Assembly: GCA_029851415.1 (NCBI GenBank)
Contig: CM056742.1
Span: 54,662,954 to 54,726,953, forward strand
DNA length: 64,000 bases
Origin: Eretmocerus hayati
Taxonomy: Eukaryota; Arthropoda; Insecta; Hymenoptera; Aphelinidae
Direction: 5' to 3'
This document shows, piece by piece, positions 56,787-64,000 of the stretch. The translations under genes and the position numbers were made by a program. How positions within the stretch are numbered: position 1 is the stretch's first letter; each line of letters begins with the position of its first letter. The notes under the pieces are model-generated. The model saw nothing but the letters and a program-made list of their open reading frames with translations. It searched no databases and was not told the origin of the DNA.

Positions 56787-57776
56787 TCATTTAGTAGCTT
56801 TCCGGATGTTGTCTAAAGTCCGTTTTGAAGAGTCTCGTGACGCACGTTCTAGAGCTTTTCTTTTTGCTTCTCTATCTCGCCGCTGTAAAATATTCGATAA
56901 CTCTTGCGAATCCGTTCTCTCAGCATTTGAGTTAATTAGTATGCTATTCTCATATTCCAAACGATGAGCTTTATAATATTTATTGCGCACAAGTTTTGAA
57001 ATATAACGTTCATGCTTAGAAGATACGAGCTTTTGAGTTTTGGTGAATTGATCTTTCGAGAGTTCCTTTACAATTCGCTTCGTACAAAGTGTTGAGTTCA
57101 TCTCATTATCAACTAAAATATCTTTGATAAGATTTTCAGCGACATCAATTGAGGACATTTTTAAAGGATCTTCCTCGCTTGACAAATCGATAATCTCTAA
57201 AGGTTCTGTCGTGATACTTCTAGACATTTGGTCATATGAATTATAAAATGCTCTCAAATTGATAGTTTCGATAACCAAATATGCCTTATGATTCGATATC
57301 TCTAAGGAGCTATAATCATAAGGATTCACTGGCATCATACTAATTTTGCGTTCTAGGGAAGTTTTGATCAGATGACTTCTCATTCGATATTCATGAAAAT
57401 TGACATTACATGGGCAAATTTTCAATGAAGCTGCAATAGCGTTTCCGATTGTAAAACAACCACACTGGAAAGTTTGTGATTGGATTTGTACATCCTCATA
57501 ATTTACAATTATCTGTTCAATGTCTGGTAATAACCGACTCAGATACAACAAATGTTCATTACACAATCTACCATGCCCACTGTCAAATACATATAATTGA
57601 GAATTTTTGAATTGTACACAAATCCAATGGCCTTCATCTAATGGGCCGAAGAATAGTATCTGTATGAACTCACCAACTGCAGGGACAATATGTTGTAAAC
57701 ATTGTAAAAATAATAGGTCTTGCATCTGGATCTCAGGTAAAAGTTTTCGGAAAGCATTCATATGTTCATCGGTCAA
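56787..57776 (-). CDS. Ulp1-like cysteine protease region of the Helitron
   Basis: 329 residues in one open frame. The first 150 carry a C48 (Ulp1/SENP-like) signature: His50 in DEGHWICVQF, Asp65 in LYVFDSGHGR and Cys105 in TFQCGCFTIGNAIA, the expected His-Asp-Cys order. The rest is charged and ends NIRKATK. Such proteases cleave SUMO-like conjugates in cells; some Helitrons and other large DNA transposons carry one, with unproven role (family knowledge). The reading probably continued upstream, since sequence at 57785-57850 contains LHLEGHLR-like residues in another frame. Its frame is intact although the rest of the element is broken. Confidence 0.75.
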   Translation of the reverse strand: MTDEHMNAFRKLLPEIQMQDLLFLQCLQHIVPAVGEFIQILFFGPLDEGHWICVQFKNSQLYVFDSGHGRLCNEHLLYLSRLLPDIEQIIVNYEDVQIQSQTFQCGCFTIGNAIAASLKICPCNVNFHEYRMRSHLIKTSLERKISMMPVNPYDYSSLEISNHKAYLVIETINLRAFYNSYDQMSRSITTEPLEIIDLSSEEDPLKMSSIDVAENLIKDILVDNEMNSTLCTKRIVKELSKDQFTKTQKLVSSKHERYISKLVRNKYYKAHRLEYENSILINSNAERTDSQELSNILQRRDREAKRKALERASRDSSKRTLDNIRKATK

Positions 57777-60106
57777 TTGAGCGTCTTAGATGACCTTCTA
57801 GATGTAATATTCGATAAAAACGAGAGCGTGAGTCTTCCATCTCAAGAATTTCCTGAAATCGTAATGCGATAATTTATGACAAAACAATTTGTTCGTGCGT
57901 ATGCGTATCAAACCCGTAATATACCTATATTTCAGAAACTGCTCGGCAAGACATCCTCGGTCGTTACCTTTCTTCCCCTTGTTCTCACGCGAGATGAGAT
58001 TCTTACGTTATTGGCCGAAATTGAGACAGGCGACAAGTGTAACGCCCAGGTCCTTCTTGCCGGGCTGCGCTCATTACTCGATTTGCGCTAGCTAGCCGTT
58101 GGTCTGCGAGTACGCAACATGTGCGGCTCGAGCGTCGTCGCGTCCGATCATCTATCTCGCGATCACGCCTTAGCCCGCCCGGGACAATTTACTTTTCTCC
58201 ACTTTCAATAGTTTTTTCTCTGTAATATTATTCCTGCGCCGCGCACGCGATTCTCCGCGATTCATCTTTTATACCCTCTGTTCCACACCTTTTTTACGAC
58301 AATATAGTGAAACGTTCATTTTTCATTATAACTTGTGAGTGGTAATTTTGAACCCTTTTCCTTTCCATACACGATCGGTTCTCACTAGAATGGGCTCCGG
58401 GGTTCCATTAGAACACCCCGCCCCAACACAATTCATCGGATCAATAGTTTATTTCACTTTTTGAAAATTATGAGAGGTTTGTATGTTATCATTTACATGT
58501 TCCAATATGAAAAGTTTTCTCGACCAAATTTTTCCCCCGAATCGGAGAATTTGAACAATTACGATGAAAAGATTCATTGAATTTCTATTTGACACATCAT
58601 TCTCATACATCTCTGATCTCATTGCAAAGAATTTTAGAAATCATGTGAGATTTTTTCATTAAAAGTTTTGAAATTTCTTTAGATCAGTTATTGAAAATCT
58701 TTGGAGATGAATATTGTAATGCTAATGATTCATGCAAAGAAGATGAATTACAACATCGAATCAGATGATAACACGAAAGTGTTGTCTCATACTTGGGAAA
58801 AATAGGAGAACAACTTTCTAAGGCATGTTTTAGACTATTGATTTACCTGAAACTATGACGCAAATCTTTGATTCTCTCAAGAGATCTTCTAGGATTCATC
58901 GGAGAATTACATTGTTTTCGATGGCATTGGATGCAATCTTAACAACACTCATTACAAATGTCTAAGATAGATTCAAACCACATTTCTGAAATCTTGTGAT
59001 CGGAGGTGTCATGTGACGTAAGTTAATCCTCTGAAGCAGTCCAATAGCAGATTTCTAGATGTTCTGAAACAATTTCAATTCTTATAACGCAAAATCATAT
59101 AGTTTGTTTCGATCGATATCGGTTCTGATTGTTATGACAAGGATTTGCATTATTATGCAAATTCTTTAACGTGTTTATCAAATTTTCGAGATGTCTAGGA
59201 AAAAATTCACGAATCTTCAAGAATATGAGAAGTTCTCAAATGAGGAATGTAACTTAGATATACTCAATAGCTATTCGCTGCAGGCATCAAATTAGAAATG
59301 ACGATTGAAAATTCGGTCGTGAGTATTGTTAAGTTGAATCTATAAAAAATCGTTCGGTGAGAATTACCCACAGCTGTAATTTTCTTGACGAAAACTTATA
59401 TGATTTTAAAGACGAAATAGAGACACATCTTTTCTTGGGTTTTATCAAAACCGATTTTTTCGAAAGTTGTAAAAGTTTTGAGTTTAGTGGTTAAATGCTG
59501 AATTTTCTTCATTATGACGAATAAAAATCATTAAAATTGCAATTACTTGGCAGGCAATGAAGGTACTGACACGAATCTTATTTCTAGTATTAGGTGAATA
59601 TTTTCATACCAAATTCTATCGTTGTACAACAAACAAATCCACTTATGGTTCGAAGATCCGTTATTTTTCGGAAAGTAATCCAAATTGAATACTTCGGGGA
59701 GGTATCGATAACTTCAATTGGAATTTTCATAAATCAGATTCAGATATAAACGAAATATATAACATTTGGTCTTGTTTGCAGAACATGAACGGGTCGAGCA
59801 AGAAAAAGAAGAATCCGGGAAAAATTTGTTTGCAATTTTTCGAGCAACAATAACTTTGAACTCGTAGCAGTTTTTCACTTAAAACCGTCATGAGGAATAT
59901 GCGAATCATCTAAATTGTACATAGATTCATTCTCGTGATGCTAATAGTGCCCTAATTTTCTTTACAATATTCCAAATGTCTCTTGAAGAAATAATGTCAC
60001 ACTGACATTGTTCACTGTGATTAATATGGATATGTTGAATATCATGTTGTTACTTTGAGATATATGGAAATGGATTCAAGATTACGCCGAACGATCTTAT
60101 TCGGAC
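57777..60106. other. Helitron 5' side, then unassigned DNA
   Basis: 57890-58260 is markedly richer in GC and CpG (CGTCGTCGCGTCCGATC and similar) than its AT-rich surroundings and could be the Helitron 5' region or a host promoter. A plus-strand frame 57876-58091 is not recognised. From 58480 to 60106 the DNA is AT-rich without gene or repeat signals. Confidence 0.4.
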
Positions 60107-60110
60107 TTAA

Positions 60111-60492
60111 GGCGATGCGGTCACCATGCAAGCCGAAAATCATTCCCAACTTTCTCCGATTCTGTTGCGATTTGGGCTAAACGACGAGCGCACTAATATT
60201 TGTTATCATCTAACTTAGATTTGTCTGCTCTTCTTTAAGCCCAAATTGCAATAGAATCGGAGAAAGTTGGGAATGAAAATGTGCGTACATTGTAGGTTAT
60301 GGGGTTCCCGCGGACGAGTTATTCCCACTTTTCTCCGATTCTCTTATGATTTGGGCTGAGCAACGGATTGAAGAATACAAGTTGGACAATGACAAGTATT
60401 CGACAACTCGTCTCACACTTTGAATCATCAAACTTTTTATGTAAGGTGTATTTTCAAGGTCCATGGTTGCGGTGCACGGTGACTGCATCACC
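60111..60492. mobile_element. MITE with TTAA duplication, GGYGATGCRGTCACC ends
   Basis: 382 bp with ends GGCGATGCGGTCACC and GGTGACTGCATCACC, flanked by TTAA (60107-60110 and 60493-60496). Inside, ATTCCCAACTTTCTCCGATTCT occurs three times in two orientations (about 60152, 60255 in inverse, 60331). The TTAA target points to piggyBac or Kolobok. Its ends differ from those of the other TTAA MITE at 24687. Confidence 0.87.
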
Positions 60493-60496
60493 TTAA

Positions 60497-61416
60497 CTTT
60501 TACATGATTATAAGATCTATGATTTGATAGATATGAAGTGGTCCTTGTGCACTTGTACATTGCAGATTTTGGACCCAAATCCAACATATTTTGTCCCACA
60601 GGATTTAATAATCGGTTTGTAAATTATTTTGAAAATACTTTTTGTGATTTTGAATAATATGTCCTATGGATTCGTCGACCGACAATAGTAACGCAACTTG
60701 AGGAATGAATGTGATCAAAAGATTTTTTCTTCAAAAAATCGACGACACTCTCGTTTTTAGATCGAAAATACATACGAATCCAGATCTTCAGTCCTCATGA
60801 TTTTGTAGGCCAAACATAAGAATTGGTGTGTGAACTTTCTTGAAACAATCTTTGAGGATCTTAGACGTACACTAAAAGCTGTTTCTGAGCACTCTCAATA
60901 ATCATTTCCGCATTAACAAATAAAACAAAATTTTCTTTTTTAAAAGAATTTTCATTTCTGGCACATTGTAAACATCAATTTTAATGCATTTTTCCAAAAT
61001 ATTCATTCAAATCAATCTTGACTACGTGGATGACGATAGAAGCATGCAAGAAAAAAATTTCAGGGGCTCACCTGTTAGAACCTATGTAACAGTAGAGTAC
61101 CCTGACAGACAAGAAAATAACATTGAAGGACATCAGTAGCGTATACTTGCATCAGGATTACTTTTTTCTCTCTCAAAGTCACATTTCGGAATAACTCCTG
61201 GATCGTTCTTCTGTAATATTTTAAGAGACACATTACAAAAATTATACATGCATCGATTTTTTTCGAAATTTTTCAGATGTAATTGTAATATCTCATGAAG
61301 TTGCTCTTCAACACCTCGTATGAATACGTTTGAAAAGTATTTTTGAAAACTCTCAGACATATTTTATGAGATTCAATCAAGAATCGATTATTGATGCTTT
61401 TTAAAAACCGCTTACG
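60497..61416. other. AT-rich spacer
   Basis: Nothing recognisable. Short frames only. Confidence 0.4.
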
Positions 61417-61741
61417 AGGGGAACACCAACCTCGCGGGTCCTGGATCTTGACGAAACTCTGGAAATCTTCTTGCTTTGGTGAGAAATGAAGGTTCCAGAG
61501 AGGGTTTCATCCAATCGGCTTCCTATCCTGAGAGACAGCCATGTAGGTTAGCATTGCCAGTATATCTATATTTGTGTCATTTTAACATAGACCTATATGG
61601 ACAATGCTAATCTCCATAGCTGTATCTTGGGATAGGCGGCCCATTAGACAAAACTCTCAGAGATACCTTCATTTCTCACCAGAACGAGAAGATTCCCAAA
61701 TTTTTGTCAAGATACAGAACCCACAAGGTTGGTGTTCCCCT
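61417..61741. mobile_element. Palindromic MITE, AGGGGAACACCAACCT ends
   Basis: 325 bp. The end AGGGGAACACCAACCTCG and its inverse near 61723-61741 pair. Inner blocks GATCTTGACGAAA, GGTGAGAAATGAAGG and TAGCATTGCCAGTATAT also pair; the centre is near 61585. The core GTTAGCATTGCCAG...TATATGGACAATGCTAA resembles the core of the 13645-13816 palindrome. No clear target duplication. Confidence 0.82.
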
Positions 61742-62173
61742 TGTTAATAATGCAGATAATGCAGAATATTCCCGCAATGCACTCTGAATGATTTTACATA
61801 CAACATTATCTGTCAAATATACGATTCAGTCATTTATTATAGTCAAATTGGATAAGGTAATTGGTGCAAATTCAACGAACTTTATACACATTAAAAAATT
61901 GGATTGAAATCATTTTTTCATTAACGTATAAGACAAATTTCACATGAATTTCTAAATGATCTAATGGAATCTAGAAATTTCTCCGAAAATCTTCAAAAAA
62001 ATCGTAATTTTTTTCGTCGCAACATTCGCAAGAAAATGTGACTCAAAAATGATGAATAACATCACACCATAGACGCTGCGTATACAATGTCGTTCATTCA
62101 TTACTCCATTCTGACTATAAATACTCTAAATTGAGAAATTAGCACTTACCAACCATTCCGAATTCCTTATTTC

Positions 62174-62259
62174 GTCGCCCCCGACGAAGGAAAACACGTC
62201 CCCATTTAAGAATGCATTGGGAGAACAATGGGAGGTGTTTTTCTTCTTTGGGGGCGACG
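62174..62259. repeat. 86-nt imperfect hairpin
   Basis: The arm CGTCGCCCCCGACGAAGGAA pairs with TTCTTCTTTGGGGGCGACG with small bulges and a loop of about 18 nt. Size and bulging would fit a miRNA-type precursor, but a short MITE remnant is just as possible. Confidence 0.6.
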
Positions 62260-62651
62260 ATTTCATATATCAGACGAGAACACTATTATATTCGTCAGAT
62301 ATTGAGAATTTTCGAGGAATTCTAAAACCCTAAACTGTGACGGCTGATAGTTAAATGCCTAGGAATTAGCCGCACATGCTGGGCAAGGTGCAATACCCAG
62401 CAGATTTGATTAAATTGAATAGATGCTGCAACTCTGCATGCTGCTGGATCTGCTGCTGCTTTGCGCGCGAGAGAGATGGGGAATCGAGCGCCAAAATGAT
62501 GACACAAGAGTTAAACGGGAGCCAGATGGGCATATTCATTCAACTGTAAAAAGAACATGGTGCATAGAGTGCACTCAATCGCACGAACACGGAGAGAGCA
62601 ATTGAGGGTGAAGCCCAAAGAGAGAGAGAATAATTATCGGCTCGCACTTAC

Positions 62652-62892
62652 AGGTGTAGAATTGGCGGCAATCGCACGCTCGCTGATCGGCCGCTCCGAA
62701 TAACGTGGTCGTCCGGATGATCTGGACTCGATGTCGTCCGCAGGACACGTCGAGGACAACGGCCAGGAAGTCGCACGGAAGCACGCAAAAAAGCTCGTCC
62801 AGGTGTCGGGAAGCTGGTGACCCACGCACGATGAGGGCGCAAAAAACTACACACTTCGGGTGCAAATTAACACGCGGGACGTCTGCTCTCAA
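62652..62892 (-). CDS. Possible first coding exon of an unknown gene
   Basis: A GC- and CpG-rich open frame in an AT-rich region, starting MRADVPRVNLHPKCVVFCAL and reading to CRQFYT, where a good donor (CACCT|GTAAGT, plus-strand ACTTAC at 62646-62651) follows. It is cysteine-rich with no family match I can name. The same site is also a possible plus-strand acceptor (CACTTACAG), so the strand is not settled. Confidence 0.3.
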
Positions 62893-62944
62893 GCGCGGGC
62901 GAGAGAAGTCTAGATTTATGGCGCGCGCAATGCCAGCTGATTGA

Positions 62945-64000
62945 TGATGATGGGTGCGCGAGGGGAACGGTGCGGTGAAACTACCAATGACTCGCGCTAT
63001 CTCTCTCTCTCTCTAACGCAAAACTACTTACAACTCTCTCCTCGGATGTTCTGCTACAGCTGGAAAGGGCTATCAATACATTATTACATGATGATCAGAC
63101 AGGAGAGAGAAATGATGGTTGAGAATATCCTCTCAACCGTCACACCCCTCCCCCCGACGCTGGTTAGCACGCCAGTGTACCAGCTCGAGGACTATCTCTC
63201 TCTGTCTGGGCTCAGATGGAGGAAAGTGTCTGACATGCATGACAAAAAGAAAATTGAGAAAAATCAAATTTTAGAAAATTAAATTGAAAAGTATTATAAT
63301 GGTAATTCACCTTCCAAATATTCGAAGATGGGGTAGATTTCTTGAATAATTGAGTATTACTGGTTGAAAATGAACCACTCTATTGCTCTCTGTACAAAAG
63401 ACTCATTTCTAACATCCATCCATTCTGTACAAAAATAAATGATTTCGTACGTATTTTCGTACGTGATTAGACACCTTTGGTCTCTGACAACAAAATTTAT
63501 CAAAAAGTATCCAAAAAATAATGAAAAATATTTGTACTTCTATCGTATGACTAGACTGTTTAGTCTCTTTTGATTGAAGTGAACTGGAATTAACTATAAT
63601 GAAAAATTATCCAAAACGGACGTAAAGGTTTACAAAAATATCCTGATCAAAGGATTTCTGAAATATTACTAGTCATGTGCATAACAATGATTGGTACTTA
63701 AGCTACATAATGGAAACATTTTGGAAAATAAAATAGAAAAACTTACTCAGGTCTCAAAACTGACAAATAAATTCGTACGTAATGTACTTCAAATCAAAGG
63801 CTAATCGGTCGTGAACCTTACACTTTGAATGTAAGAAAGAACGTTAATGGTGATCGGCCGTAGACCTGATTTTAAAGAAAAGCACACTCGGCCGTAAGCC
63901 TCACTTTACTCAAGTAAACTCGAAATTACTTACTTACTAGGTTCATTCATCCATCCTTGTACCACACACTTCGATTAAGAAGCTATTGTACACATTTGAA
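62945..64000. other. Right flank, no recognised gene
   Basis: A short TC run lies at 63001-63014. GTACGTA-type strings recur (63448-63465, 63774). The motif CGGYCGTRRRCCT appears three times near 63806, 63857 and 63890. No coding signal is supported. Confidence 0.4.

Larger units (their letters stand above)
34086..57776 (-). mobile_element. Decayed Helitron with Ulp1-like protease, split by three insertions
   Basis: Minus-strand order: Ulp1-like cysteine protease, Helitron N-terminal and Rep/HEL region, PIF1-like helicase. It spans 23.7 kb because of insertions at 51014-54772, 46828-50264 and about 35475-46605; without them it is about 5.4 kb. It carries many stops and frameshifts, and a lost HUH histidine. 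Neither the 5' TC end nor the 3' hairpin could be placed. Confidence 0.87.

Overview
This window is eukaryotic, almost certainly from an insect, and it is built nearly entirely of transposable elements. The insect call rests on the hnRNP M/rumpelstiltskin-like RRM exon near 5.0-5.35 kb, on arthropod-style LINE, DIRS and Helitron proteins, and on AT-rich intergenic DNA. Hymenoptera is plausible from the style of the LINE at 16-21 kb, but that is inference. Only one stretch looks like host coding sequence (4983-5353, +); a second possible host exon lies at 62652-62892 (-).

Layout. 0.4-3.6 kb: a complete DNA transposon with 626-bp terminal inverted repeats (TIRs) around a broken transposase. 5.0-5.35 kb: RRM exon. 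5.7-14.5 kb: MITEs, palindromic foldback elements, a 78-bp satellite with 233-bp higher-order repeats, and a GC-rich 90-bp tandem repeat. 15.96-20.98 kb: a full-length non-LTR retrotransposon (-) with a 13-bp target duplication and a nearly open ORF2. 21.8-22.9 kb: two MITEs. 23.7-28.6 kb: a DIRS-type element (-) carrying a 2.0-kb palindrome flanked by TA and a 208-bp MITE flanked by TTAA. 29-32 kb: microsatellite, 288-bp and roughly 210-bp tandem repeats. 34.1-57.8 kb: a decayed Helitron (-) split by three separate insertions.

The Helitron stack reads like strata. The Helitron encodes an Ulp1-like protease, a Rep/HEL domain and a PIF1-like helicase. It was entered at 51.0-54.8 kb by a 3.76-kb palindrome, at 46.8-50.3 kb by a 3.44-kb TIR element, and at about 35.5-46.6 kb by an element with GGGACTAAAGT-like motifs. 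A CR1/Jockey-like LINE appears to have entered the last of these, and two further giant palindromes (35.9-39.5 and 41.2-43.3 kb) entered the LINE. For five insertions in the window, removing the element and one target copy restores the interrupted reading frame. This fixes their boundaries and target duplications (4 bp, TA or TTAA) from sequence alone.

The least ordinary feature is the number and size of palindromes. Several families of foldback elements without any recognised protein have arms of about 1 kb. Some share the terminus GRGTCATTCTGGA with 4-bp target duplications, and one carries mirrored arrays of 176-bp tandem repeats. Their transposase source is not visible here. No prokaryotic features, CRISPR arrays, rRNA or intact tRNA genes were seen.
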